From Pogona vitticeps (Eukaryota > Chordata > Lepidosauria > Squamata > Agamidae), in assembly GCF_051106095.1 (NCBI RefSeq), contig NC_135788.1:40395501-40459500 (forward strand): DNA of 64,000 nt, given 5' to 3'. The notes beneath the pieces are model-generated. The model had not been told where the DNA came from, did no database searches, and saw only the letters and a program-made list of their open reading frames with translations. Positions within the stretch are counted from its first letter, which is position 1; each line of letters begins with the position of its first letter. Both the position numbers and the translations under genes were made by a program. Shown here piece by piece: positions 1 to 12,345 of this stretch.

Positions 1-3000
1 GCCAGTCCAACCAATAGACAATGGGGTGGGCGTTGACCAGCTCAGAGGGCAGATGTTGGAAGAACTACAGTGAGATCTAGGATGACTGATGGTAGACAGC
101 TGTTCTGCATGCCCTAACCTAATATTAAAATTTCTCCGTTGTAGTGGAATACTCTGTTCTACTATCAGTGTTGAAATAAAACTCAATTATCACGCTGATC
201 AACCTTTGTATATGGCATAGAATGTGAGCTGTTCTATTCTTTGTACCAAGACTTGCTCCTGCTGTTCTACCAAGCAGCAGTAAGTCTGGAGTAATCCCTA
301 GACTTCATGCCAGGCTTCCAGAGGCATATGATCTGCTGTAAGAAACAGAGTACTAAACAAGATAGGTATTTAGTGTGATCCTTCAGTGGTTCTGCCAGAT
401 GGAGAATCCTTAGAGTTACAGCCCCAAAGTTTATGTTTTTACAACCTCTGCTCAGACATCTTCCCACTCCCTCCTTGCCTTTGTAACCTTAACTCATTTT
501 TATTCAAGCAGATGTTTACTCTAAATTATGTTCAGAGACACCCTGATGAGATTTTTCCTTGGCTTCCATTTTGTGTGGAGACAGACAGAGGACCTTGCTT
601 AATCACTCTGCAGCACTGCCATCACTTTCAAAAATAACCTCTGTTCAACAAGCGAATAGGAAGATTTCTCTTGGAGGGTGTCTGTTTTTCTTTGTATTCC
701 ATAGAATCAGGAGATTTAATAAACAAAAACAAAGTGCTGAAAATTTCTCTCTTCCTTCTTAACTAGGAGAATCTGGTTTACACAAAGAGCAGGTCAAGGC
801 ACTGGGAGCAGGCTTGGTTTATCCAGGAAATAGTTTTTTAAAGAGGAAAACAACATGCAGTAGAAGATATCATATTGAGACCCTTCCTTGGGTCTCTTTT
901 AAGTAAGAAAGCATGTCCACCATCTTTTTTTGTACCCACCACAGCATAAGAAACATAAAATTCCCTTAAGTAACAGAATGCACTGGTTCCCCAAATGTAG
1001 TCTTCTCCTTGTTCTGTATAGTCCATCACCATGGCTAGAGACAGCAGAATGTCCATGTGCTGCCCTCCAAAGTCAAACACAAAGAGAGAGAACAAGTGAA
1101 GCTACTATTGTTTTAAAATCCCCTCAGGGTCTCTGATTAGTGAATCCACTTGGTAGTCATCAGCAACAGTATCAATGACTAACCATCTTATAATTTCAAC
1201 CATATCCTGGCACTGGACAGGTTTGTCCACTAAATTACAGTAACTTGTTAGTTTGTAATAAGGTCTAGTGGCAAGGCTGCATTGGCTACCCTGCCATTAT
1301 TACCCTGCCGGTCTCAATTTAGCATGATTATTTTTAAGAGAACAAAAACTTTACAGCTATCCACTTTGCATTGCCTTTCAAAAGTGTGAAGACGGAGCAA
1401 AAAATGCCCTCATAAGTATTAAAAGAACAAGCTACAAGGCTTTCATTCCATTTTTTGTCTATTCTCCTAACAACTCTACTCAGATGAGGAAAATGGCTGT
1501 AATAATAAATGTCCTTTACAAAAACATTATGTATTCCAAAAGTTACCACAGAAATAAATTATTCAAGGCAAGAAACAAATGAAGGCATAGAACCCCTTGC
1601 ATCTTAGGGCAAGGAGAGTAGCATGTGGTTCTCCAGATGGGACTGGATATAAATTCACATCACCCTTCACCACTGGATGTGTTGGCTACACCGTGAGGAG
1701 TGAAGCGGCCCAGAAAGGTTTGGAGGGCCACACATCTCCCACACCTTTCTTAGGTCATGATCCCAAGACATATTATATAGTGCCCATGCCTAAAGCTAAG
1801 CAACCCTCAGCCTAGTTAGCATATGGATAGGAAATTGTCTTAAAGACCCCTTGTCTGGAGACAGAATATAAACACCAATAAGTAATGAAGTTGCATGTAT
1901 CTTTTGCCTTGGCTTTTATTGTCTTCCCATGGCTTAAGATGGTAGTATTCTAAAAACTTTCCCGGCTACGCATGATGGCATAGATGCAGGCCCAAGTATG
2001 CCCAGAGTGGCTTACTATGCTTGCACAGACTACATCTTCCAAAGCTACTGTAGGGAAAGTAGCCATGGGGATTATGCTGAAAATCAGTTGAGCCCAAGTC
2101 AATTAATAAGGCTTTTCGATTTTCCCGGTACAGTATTTACCAGGATATTTAATGTTATTAAGACTTGTTGTCTCTACTTGCTCTTTGTTTACATTCCCTT
2201 GATTTATGGGCAATTTCAGTGACTGCTGTTGTGAAGTGGCTCTTGTGTAACTGAATTGCCTCTTCCCACCCTTTCATTATCTTCCCCATGGCCTTTATCA
2301 TAGCATAGCAGGAGGAGCAGCCTTGAGCAGCGAGCCAAATGAAACCCAGGATGCTTTTCTGAATTCATTGGTCCTGTTTTCCTACAGGGCAACATTTAAT
2401 GAAAGCTTGTTCCCTATAAAACAAGCAATTCCTTTGATGCCATTGTAAGCTGTAACAAGAGAAGAAATTATTCTTAGGCTGTGGTCACACTGGCCATTTG
2501 AATTGATTTCTGTTCAGACTTTTTAAAAATCAGGTTCACGTCATGTGGTATTTTAACAAGTGCTTGAATTCACATGCATCAAATGGAAATTGATTTATTT
2601 CTGGTGATTTAAACCATTTCTGGCACCTACACTGCTGAAATTGACTCCTTTCCTTTCTGCTTTAGGAGCATGTAGTCATACTGGCAATAAGAACCGCATT
2701 TAACGGAGTGTCTAGGAGGTGCCCTGTGGTGTCATAACACTCACTAGAAACCATGGAGATTTGACCCTAGCCAATTAATGATGAAAAAATGAGAAGAGGG
2801 GAGGCTTCCAGCTCCTTTGCGGGTGATGCTCCTGGCATGCAGATCATCTTCAGTGTCCAGGCATGCCTGCTCTGTACCCACTCTGTGCCTGCAGAAATCA
2901 TCCTCTTCTCTGCTGGCTCTTTTATTAACTGAATGAAGAGAACAGGGTATGTGGCTGTAATGCTGAATCGATTGGTGAACTGATGCCGCGATAAAGATTT

Positions 3001-3727
3001 TAAGAAAGGGGTTTTTTGGGGGGGGGGAATTAAAAGGAAAAGCAACAGTGCCTCTGCCACCCAAAATCCAGAGAGGCACAAGTTAAAATGGCAACAGCGT
3101 TCACATTCAGCAAAACTGCATTGAATTGAATCCATGTTAGAAGTGAGGTATTTTAAAAAGCCCCTGCTGGCTAGTTGGGGAAAAAAACTAGCTCTGCAGC
3201 CTATTAAATGACACTTAAATGTGGTTCTTATCACTAGTGTCACTGCAGCCTCAGTTAACAAATAAAAGAAACAAGGTGGCATCTATTTCAAAAAAACACA
3301 GAATCTCTTTGGAGCTATTATCTGTTAGGAAATAGGGAGCCTGGTGAGAGCAGGGTTAAAGAATTGAGGTTCTTTAATCTAACATCGTCTCTGCCTTGAT
3401 GGTAAAAAGAATGAAACTTAAACTGAAGAGTACGTACTTATATATTTTCAGAAGAGGTGCTCTGTAAGACAGAAGTGCAATTAATTGGTAACAATCGTAT
3501 TCTGATTATCCATAAAATATCTATAAATAAAAGGGTAGCAATTCCAGATTTTACTTCCAACATGCAAATTACGTGGGCTTGTGCATTTCCAGCAAATTTT
3601 TTGGGTTTTGGTTTGTGATTTTTTTAAAGAGTGGAGGTAGACATTTGATTAGTTTTTATCGGGCTCATTTACACAGAGGAGATATAATAAGTCTCAGATG
3701 TACTTAAACTATCATGTTACTTAGCGT
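1..3727. other. Unassigned non-coding sequence
   Basis: AT-rich sequence with only short chance open frames. I see no exon with convincing splice sites, no recognisable transposon protein and no tandem array. A G-run lies near 3018. It is most likely intergenic or deep-intronic DNA with repeats decayed past recognition by eye. Confidence 0.5.
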
Positions 3728-3945
3728 GGTAAGTTGCAACTCCAGAAGCCCCGCTGCATCAGTGGGCATTTGGTGAGCTAACTCCTCAGTAAATTTGATT
3801 GAAATGGGCCTACTCTAGTTGTGGCTTTGTATGCAAAAAGTTGCAACTAGAGTAGACCCATTTGAATCACTGGAACTTATGGAGAAGTTGCCTTGCTAAA
3901 TCCTCACTCATGCAATGAGCCTCCTGTAGTTGTGACTTACTACAG
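3728..3945. repeat. Nested palindromic mini-repeat (MITE-like hairpin)
   Basis: The core at 3796-3869 is an inverted repeat. Its left arm contains GGGCCTACTCTAGTTG and its right arm CAACTAGAGTAGACCC, each about 26 bases with few mismatches around a loop of about 22 bases. A weaker outer pair (near 3728 and 3930, GTAAGTTGCAACT against AGTTGTGACTTAC) encloses it. The layout is that of a small palindromic non-autonomous DNA element. No target duplication is clear. A short structured RNA is possible but nothing supports it. Confidence 0.55.
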
Positions 3946-5908
3946 CTTCAAATCATGCAAAATTATAAAAATAGGCTTCCTTTCTCATTTCCTGGAGTGA
4001 ACTTACCACATTACAGCACAGGGTGGAAAAAATTCCCCAAACGGTCCACCAGTGTTCTAAGTAAAGACACAGGAACAATTCATCCCTGAGTTTAGTTTTA
4101 TGCACGATTAAGGAAGCAGAAAGAAGCGCATAAAGCAAGGTTGCTAATGCCCAACTCGGCCTTGAATGCACTGAAAGGGAAAAGCCTCCAGCACAAAAAA
4201 TTATGTAACCTCACGGACAAAAATCCTGCCACGGTTTGAAAATTATTTTCAATGGTTTGGTTGATTATGTCAGCACAATTCAATTACTTTCACTAAAACT
4301 TTGGGAGTAAGTCACTCCCTCCATTATGAATTGCACTGGCTGAGAATGTTATTACTTATCCACACATACCCATACACACATTTAGACATGATGTATGAAT
4401 CAGCAAGCTTGGATGGGAATCAATTTTTGTGTGTGTGTTACAAAAAATGATGTATGTATGATTTAAAAAAGAGAGAGAGAAAAAATCCTGCTTCTAACAG
4501 CCCAATGAGAAGAGCATCAGAGTTCAGTAAAGTTAATTTGTGGCACTGATCACTCCCAGAATCCTTAGCTCCTTGGCCACACTGGTTCACAAATTCTGAA
4601 GTTGGGTTGTTACAATGAACGGGCATACTTTGCACTGTGTGCATTCGAATATCACAATATGCCCGGGGTCACTATGAACAAACCAGCATGGTGATTGCCT
4701 AGGCCAATGCTTATGCTGGCAGTAGAAGTGTAATGGGCTTTAGTTCATGATTTGTTCACCATTTTACCTAAACCCAGCTCAAGCAAATGCGCTAGTGTGC
4801 TTTCCCTCCCAACAAAACAGATAAGTGATTAAGAGTTTATTTTGAGATTGTTATTCTGGCTCTGTCCAGCCTTGTCTGGATCTCCTGATTGCTTGTCTGA
4901 TTCTCCTGAACACCCTGTGCTCCTTGCTGTCAAGAATTCATCCCTCATCAAGAAGGCAACGTACCTTCACAGATTCTTGCTGGTTTAGCTGGGTGAGCAT
5001 TTAAAGTAATTTGCAGACCCACGCAAGGTTATCCTGTGCTTCCTCCCTGGCCCGCCAATGACACTCCACCAGTATACTGGTGATACACACCAGTATGTAG
5101 CAATAATTTTATTATAGAGAATTATAAACAGACGGAAGGCTACAAGTGATGCTGTAATTATATGAGATACAGAAAATTATAAGTGGGTGAAAGGCCACAG
5201 CTTGGATTGGTTACAGGAGAATAGCTATGGTATGGCATAAGCAGTGGATCCCAGCATTGGGTGATCCACCTGCCAGCCAATGAAATCCTTTCAGCCCCTG
5301 CTGGTCAAGGACATTATGGTTGAATGCCAAGTGAGTATGAATGCCATCCAGGTGCGAGACCACTAGAGAGCAGCCCATTGCCATCTGCTGTGGGGGGATG
5401 TGGCAGCACTCTTGAGGCAGACACACCCCTGTTAGTCTTCCACCACCCAATCCCACCAGATGGGGTCTCTTATCTAGGATAGGGCTGACTGCCCATCTGT
5501 ATACAGTAATTTGATTGAAAGACTGCCATTTGCCCAGTATGCCTATGGCTTGTCCATAACTAGGTTAGTGTCTGACTCTCGGCAAGCCCTCTGTGAGAAA
5601 CAGTAGGCTTTTCTTATTTATCTCAGTGTGACAGGAGTACAAAAATAGCTGTGGAGGTTCTCTCTCTTTCCCTCTCTTTCTTAAAAAATGCATTCAGAAC
5701 AGAACACCCAAAGAAACGGGAAGAAAATGCTGTCCTACTTATTCTGACAACCTTAAGACCATGAATACTGTCTAATGAGGGAAGAACTGTCAAAAGTGTG
5801 GCCACTTACACCAAGATCAGAGGTGAACATGTAAATATCGTGTCTTGCCATTAGCATAGGGTTATGATGGATTTGATCACCACTATAATGGGTAATCTCT
5901 CCCTAATT

Positions 5909-5913
<5 letters not shown>
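3946..5913. other. Unassigned non-coding sequence
   Basis: No recognisable gene or full repeat. Short GA and GT runs occur near 4420-4480. The open frames are short and show no known domain. Confidence 0.45.

Positions 5914-5951
<38 letters not shown>
5914..5951. repeat. (TC)n microsatellite
   Basis: About 19 uninterrupted TC units, followed by sequence containing short GAGAGA runs that could pair with the array. Confidence 0.9.
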
Positions 5952-5957
<6 letters not shown>

Positions 5958-6755
5958 GTTTATGAGAGAGATTTAGGAGAGAAATGCCATGTCAAAAACA
6001 AAAAGGTGGGGCATATTTTCCATCAGTGAATGCTTTTGCACACAACCTAAATGCAATATGCACAGCTGGAAAGCTTCACATTTGTGTAATTATCAAACAA
6101 AATGGGCAAGCAGGCATAAAATCCATTCGAATCTAGGTCTGTGAAGCCTGTATTACTCACCTCACTGAACCCAAAACTTTCTCAAGTAAAATTTTATTCA
6201 GGAGCACCTGTTGTCAGCAGGGAGCAAACAGCAAGCATCTGCTCCTGATTGGTTTTGCCAGTGTTCTTCCATTGGCCTGAATGCATTGTCCAAGCCGTAA
6301 ACAGGAAATTATTGTGGAGGGTGGTTGCTAACTGACTTCCTGCTTCACAAGCAGTGGCATACATACATCAATCCTCTATGTTCTCCTCATCTTCTCCAAT
6401 TCCAGCCATTCATAAATTTCCCCATTAATCCCATCTCCTGTCTGACTTTTGCCTTCTACCCAATTGAAGAGTTGGGTAGCCTGAATTGTTATTAATCTGA
6501 GTCATTTTATTCCTATTTTCCCCTATTTTCCCTTAAAAGATAAAAAGCACATTTGATGTATGGGACTGTGAAAAACTGTGTCATGTTTCAAGTTCTTTGA
6601 TCTTGAATTTCAATTGTCAAAAATGTTTGTAGCTTTATTAAATAATAAACATTATTTATTATTCTGAGGTCACAGACCCAAATGAAAACAGTTCAACAAT
6701 AAGAATCAAATAATAAATCATCATTAAAAAGTGCACGTATTTAGGAAACACAGTC
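5952..6755. other. Unassigned non-coding sequence
   Basis: AT-rich sequence with no recognisable coding or repeat signature. Confidence 0.4.
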
Positions 6756-6757
6756 AG

Positions 6758-7010
6758 TTAAATTAATAAAGTATTTTTAGTGGATCTTACAGCAGAGAAC
6801 AAAAATTTAGCCACAGATTCTGTGTTTCTTTTCTTTTTACCTGCCAACGAATGATCCAGATACCACGTGAATGGCTTTCCAGGGTATTTCCTCATAATCG
6901 GACAGAGAAATCTGTTATGTTCTTCTCTGTGGAGACTACATTCAAACAAGACATGGGCCAAAGACTTAACTATTTCATCTCTACAGACACACAGCTGATC
7001 TACAATTTCA
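6758..7010 (-). pseudogene. LINE 3'-end remnant (non-LTR retrotransposon)
   Basis: The minus strand encodes a short stretch with CVCRDEI, then AHVLFECSLHREEHN. This fits the C-terminal Cys-x-Cys ... His-x4-Cys segment found after reverse transcriptase in several LINE clades. It is followed by a segment like YPGKPFTWYLDHSLAG and VAKFLFSAVR, which resembles the tail of the longer LINE at 54.5-55.8 kb in spacing though not closely in sequence. No reverse transcriptase core is visible. It is an old, truncated piece; the clade (CR1, Jockey or Vingi type) is undetermined. Confidence 0.5.
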
Positions 7011-7608
7011 CATTTTCAGTACTGCTGAAGGTAGACAGTTGAATCTAATATTTTAAAAAGTAGGATGAACTGGAGAAAAAAACTAAAGAATTTTTACTGC
7101 CAAAAAACTGCCATTCTCTCAATTGGGAACAGAACTATCAATAAAATATATCACATGCAGTTCAAAACACATGCTTTCCACCTACTTGGTTTTCTTTTTA
7201 AATATCTGTGTTCAAGGATTCTACTCAATGCAAAAAGAGAAAACAGAGTCCCACACTTCTTCTCGTGCAGAATTTCCATCCTCCACATAGCTTTTAAAAG
7301 GCTGAACCACACATTACTGACAGTCGATCATCAGAAAGGATAATTTATGAGCTGCTGGAAGTTTGTAATTGTCAGCATAGGAACTTGTTTGGCCTCAAAT
7401 TAATTTTAGTTCTCAAATTAGCTTGCTTTGCTTTGCGATTGGTCTTCTGGATGTGAACTTGAGTTTTGTTCGCAAGTTTGATTTCTCAGGCACGAGAAAT
7501 GTCTGGGGCACTGTCATGACTTCTGCTCCAAGGACAGGTTGTCACTCCACAAGTGCTGGAGTCTTGCCACACTAGTTACTGCCATTTTTTCCTTCCAGAT
7601 ATATTTAC

Positions 7609-7665
7609 AGTGCAATGCTACAGATGCCCGCTCAGAAGTAACTTACATTGGGCTGAATCCAGAAT
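7609..7665. repeat. Fragment of a GCAATCC-type palindromic MITE
   Basis: TGCAATGCTAC, then CTCAGAAGTAA and CATTGGGCT, match in order the clearer copy at 8091-8174. This copy is truncated and diverged. Confidence 0.4.
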
Positions 7666-8090
7666 CATCTTATGCTACTAGAAGAGCTCTGCCTCTCCTC
7701 CCAATGCACATCTGGAAGATCATGCCATTTAGTATAGTCCCCTGATCCTCTAAGTTGCACATCAGGAAGCCAGAGGGACATGTCTGGAAAGGAATGAGTG
7801 AGGAAATCCACTCCCACCAGCCTGGTTCTGTGTTCCTAAGTCTGGATCCAAGGGCATCTGAAGAAATAGACAATGGGGCCAAGTCTATTGATTATTCCTA
7901 TGGATAGTTGGCCTGTATGTAGTTTTTATGAACATACATGTAAATAAAAACCAAGTTCAAGATTTATGCAGCCAGCACTCTTCCTTGCTTCCCTTGGACA
8001 CCCTTATATGGATTCAACCCACTAGGTTCAATAGAACCTATTGCCATATAAGTATTTCTAATATTGCAGCCATAAGTGTTAACATTTATA

Positions 8091-8174
8091 GTGCAATCCC
8101 ATACAGGTGTGCTCAGAAGTACACAGAATTCATTGGGAATTATTCCCGGGCATGTAAATATAAGATTGCAGCAT
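8091..8174. repeat. GCAATCC-type palindromic MITE-like repeat
   Basis: Begins GTGCAATCCCATAC and ends ATATAAGATTGCAG, an imperfect inverted repeat. The body between carries CTCAGAAGTA and CATTGGGAATTATTCCC. Related pieces lie at 7609 and 10799, so it is dispersed. No protein is coded. A small non-autonomous DNA transposon is the simplest reading. Confidence 0.5.
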
Positions 8175-8179
8175 TTTCT

Positions 8180-10132
8180 TTTCCAGAATTAAAATTACTC
8201 TGTGCCCTTCCTTTTCCATTCACACATCCAAGAGTAGCTCAGTCCCCCTTTGCCACAGTTATCAACTGCTTATTTCAACCTCCCTATTTTTTGGGGTTAC
8301 CATATTTTTGAGATAATAAGTTTGCAGGCAGAGTTCTTGTTTTTAATTACAGTTATACAGATCCTCTCATTTAGTGTGCTTGTTAAATAAAAGATTACGA
8401 CAAACACAGGTTCTCCAGGGTGGATTTTGAGACCTTAATTAAACTGTGTACACACATTCTTTCTTCTTTGTATGAGCAGTGGCATGTGAGTGCAAAAATT
8501 AAACAAAATTGTTTTAAGAAGAGAGGGAACCTGAGACCACGAAACTTGTTCCTCTGTGTTGATGCTCCCAACCATGTAAGTCATCACAAGGGTGATCAGT
8601 TTTCTACTGCTGCATCACCACTCTTAAAAATCTGATGACATATTTGTCCCAATAAAACCATCTCTAAAAATCTGATGACACGGCCTCGTGTATGTGCTAA
8701 TGAAACAATGTGAGTCTCTATGGAGTCCTCAGTGGGATTTGCAACAATCATCATACACAGTGATTACAAAGCCCTTGATACTTCGGGCGATTTGATTGTA
8801 CTTTACGTTTTCCCAACAAGTGGCAGCAATTTGTTTCAAATGTTCCCATCCAGAACAAGAAAGTAAAGTTCCTAATTCAAATATAGGTTGCCAACTAGCT
8901 TCTTCCCTTGTTTAGTTGTGGTTACTGTTGCAGTATCAAAATGGAGCCACAATGGTCACAAATGTTTCCTAAAGGTCAGCTGGCTACGTGAACTTAACAG
9001 GGAGCTTCTTTTTGTTTGGGATATTGCCTGATTGCTCTCCACAGCTGCTCTGAATGACTAGGAAGCATCTCTAAGGGGGACAGAAACGTTTTGCCCTCAT
9101 CTAGATGTAAGAAGAGCAAGAGAGGCCACAGTCTGAGGCAGAGGAAGGTGCAGATACATCAACAGTTTGACTCAGGCACTGTGAGCTGATTATGTTTGGG
9201 GGTGCCAGCTACTCCAGAGATCTGATGTGACAGTGTAGGCTTGAGCTAGGACTCTATTCAGTCAAACTGCTGATACAATGTGAATTTTTTTATGCTTGCT
9301 CAAGGATAACTCAGGTTTCTCAATGAAAAGTGCTGCTTATACAACCAGTTCCTACGTAGGGGGATCCAAGTAGGGGGATCCGAGAATAAAGAGGAGAGTG
9401 CTGGTGTCCTTTTAAGTTGCTCAGGAAAAAGGACAGCTGAAATTTCCTCTTCCACACAGCTGTAGAAAACCCTGTCCTCTTTCTCGTCTGTACTTTCATC
9501 TTAAACCACAGATGGATGTCTGTTCAGTGGGGCCTCACTGATACCTTAGCCTCAGGCTGTCTAACAGAGTGTTTAAACTGTATTTCCATTATTGCACTGT
9601 CCAACTGATTCTAAATAACTGCAAAGGGCCTGATTACACCTGGCAAAAGAGCCCCAGTTATAGTGAGATGGCTGTTTTTTAAATTGTTCCATAAATTTGC
9701 GGGCACAAAGCCAAGACCAGCTCAATTTCCTGTCCAGCAATTTATTTCTGGTTTATTTTCCCCTTGCCAAGAAAGTGGTTGTAAATTGTATCAGTGTTGC
9801 ATGAACGCATTGCCTATTGGTTCAGCAGGTGTGCATGTTCCTATCAATTCTTTCCCCATGCAGCAGTGGCAGGACACCCACAGCCAGAGGCATCTTCATC
9901 ACCAGGAGTGGCAGCAGCAGCAACGGAACCTTGGAGCACCAGCTTATAGAAACCCGCTTTCTCTCCCCCCCACACTCAGAACCTGTCCATGATGGCTGCC
10001 GCTTCCCTTCTTAGAAGAGATAAACAGGAATCCTGACTGACTTGACAGGGCACAGATTGCCTGCTTGCTGGTGGTAACAGCAAATCACTCAGTGAAAGGA
10101 CAGACTCCTTCAACTTGCCAAAATCCAGACCG

Positions 10133-10135
<3 letters not shown>
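8180..10135. other. Unassigned non-coding sequence
   Basis: No exon or transposon protein recognised. A short local duplication of AAGTAGGGGGATCC lies near 9355-9382. Confidence 0.4.

Positions 10136-10174
<39 letters not shown>
10136..10174. repeat. (TC)n microsatellite
   Basis: About 19 TC units without interruption. The Arg-Glu-rich and Leu-Ser-rich open frames across it are artefacts of the repeat. Confidence 0.9.
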
Positions 10175-10177
<3 letters not shown>

Positions 10178-10798
10178 TCTCTCCTTTTTCAAGAAATCAA
10201 AGCTGAGTAGATGTGGTGCCTCTGAACTTTCTCACCACAGACAGAAGAAAGACCAATGGAGGTACAGCTTACCTGATTCAAAGGATCATTGTGTGCCTCA
10301 ACTTAAGAAGGACCGTATAAAATTAAATGAGCTGCAATTTGGGGGATGGGGGGGATGACAAGACTCCTGTACTCTTAAAGAAGATCCAAAGAAAAAAATT
10401 CAGCTACTCTTTCTTGTCATGTAAATTAAATCTGCTGAAGTGCTCTCTTTTAGTCAGGACCTTCTCTGTGATGGTATCTAAACTCTGGCAGGCCTTCCCT
10501 CCAAATATATGCCTGGAGCAAAGCATTCACATTTCCGTTTCAGGCATTTATGAATTATCAATGACCATGACCAGAAATCTGCTGTGGTTTTATTTATTTC
10601 TGCTGAGTGTTGTCAACTTCATTAAATAGGTTGGACATTATTGTTTTAATATTGTTACTCAGACTATAATTTTGATGAAAAGCAGGATATAAGGAGAAAC
10701 AAAGAAAAAGTACAAATGAATATTAAAAAATGCAGAAACCTCATTTGCAGTTGGCAATACTAGCTAAGTTCCAGTTCCTGAAGGCATGCTTTATGTAC

Positions 10799-10880
10799 AA
10801 TGCAATCTGAATCAAATTCACTCAGAAATAAGCCCACCAAGGTCAGTGGAATTTACTCCATGCTACTTGTGTAGGATTTT
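10799..10880. repeat. Diverged GCAATCC-type palindromic MITE copy
   Basis: TGCAATCTGA at the left, CTCAGAAATAAG in the body and TGTAGGATTTTAACC at the right match the layout of the copy at 8091-8174, with more decay. Confidence 0.4.
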
Positions 10881-11970
10881 AACCTTGTTATGGTACCACA
10901 TGAGATATTACTGTTTTTGCTGTTGCAAACTAATAAAGCTACCTCTCTGAAAACATTAAAAATGGGATGAATTCAGAATAGATTGGTATGTAAACTATTT
11001 CAGAATGCAAATTAATAACTGAAACCCTATTGCCATTGTTTACTCTTCGTAAGGCTGATGACGTCATCAGATACTGCAATTTTCAGAAATAAAAAAATTT
11101 CAATTTCTCCCCCAAAGGTCTTGAGGCTCCCATTGGGAAGTCGCTGGGGACCATAAGACAAGAGTGGGGAGTCTTTAATTACTGAAAATTGCCACCATCA
11201 GGAGGACTTTACAAGCAGTGATAATTTTGGTAAAGCCTTCCCCCTCCTTTTCTGCAGTCCTCAAAAGCTTCCTGACAATGCATGTGCTTCCTGACAATGC
11301 ATGTGCATGGGAGTCTCAAGATAAATAAAAAATGTTGTGTATCTCAAGCATCACAGTGGCTGATGGTATCATTAGCCTCTTGTGGCATAACTTACACAAC
11401 AGCCTATGTGCGGTACAGAGATGTTTGCATTTTTCATCCAGGTGCAAACCAATCTGTGGCTATGAAAACCACAAAAACATTACTAGGATACTAAATTAAA
11501 TCGAAAAGCTGAAAGAAAAAGCTGAAAGAGTTCTACATGTCTTCTGTCTGTCATAAAGGCAAAACCATAGACATTTCAGAGATAGAAGCTTTGCTGAGCA
11601 CACATTGTTTTGCCCTGAGTTCTTGATTCTGGCTTTTGTTTTCAATAATATAGCATCTTTTCTGAAACTTGGCCCAGGCAGTAATATAATTTCACAATCC
11701 ACGAATAACCAGAGTACAGTAGAATAGCAGAAGACAAGGTCAAGCAGTCAGAAGAGTTCTCTTAGTTAACTATTGTAGCAATCCATCACTTCTAAATTAA
11801 GGCTATAAATAAGAGATTGTTCTGGTATTTCTTGCAAGGTGAACGAAATAATGAAGACCTTAGTGCTAGAATCATGAAAAGATCTTCCACCCTATAGAGA
11901 CAGGCACTATTTAACTTTCTATAAATAAAGCTGGAAGCAAAATCACATGTATCAATTATATATTATGTTA
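10881..11970. other. Unassigned non-coding sequence
   Basis: Nothing recognised apart from a local duplication of CTTCCTGACAATGCATGTGC near 11270-11305. Confidence 0.4.
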
Positions 11971-11971
11971 T

Positions 11972-12345
11972 GTGCCATCAAGTTGGAACCAATTTATAGT
12001 GATCCTAACAGAACTTTCAAGGAGTGGTTTTATTTATTTATTTATTTATTTATTTATTGGATTTATATACCGCCCCATAGCACTCTCCGGGTGGTTTACA
12101 ATTTTTAATTATACAGGCTACACATTGCCCCCCCCCCCAGCAAGCTGGGTACTCATTTTACCGACCTCGGAAGGATGGAAGGCTGAGTCAACCTTGAGCC
12201 GGCTACCTGGGATTTGAACCCCAGGTCGTGAGCACAGTTTTTAGCTGCAGTACAGCGTTTTAACCACTGCGCCACGAGGCTCTTTACCAGGGCCTTCTCC
12301 CACCCCACCCCGCTGGTGAGTTTCCATGGCTGAGCAATTATACAA
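11972..12345 (-). repeat. SINE (minus strand) interrupted by a second SINE
   Basis: The left part (to about 12028) is the reverse complement of a tail reading CTGTTAGGATCACTATAA then GTTCCAACTTGATGGCAC. The right part (from about 12285) gives CTCAGCCATGGAAACTCACC on the minus strand. Both segments recur in the SINE at 52.9-54.3 kb, which shows that one copy was split here by the inner SINE at 12029-12284. Confidence 0.65.
12029..12284 (-). repeat. tRNA-derived SINE inserted in another SINE
   Basis: On the minus strand it starts GAGCCTCGTGGCGCAGTGG, a tRNA-like box A region. GGGTTCAAATCCC, a good box B, follows. The body reads GAGGTCGGTAAAATGAGTACC, and the end is a (TAAA)n tail of about 8 units at 12029-12059. 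This is the layout of a pol III tRNA-SINE. The young-looking tail and intact boxes suggest a later insertion than the SINE around it. Confidence 0.75.

Noticed and set aside
3796-3869. microRNA hairpin
   Set aside because: The hairpin resembles a dispersed palindromic mini-repeat; nothing points to processing.
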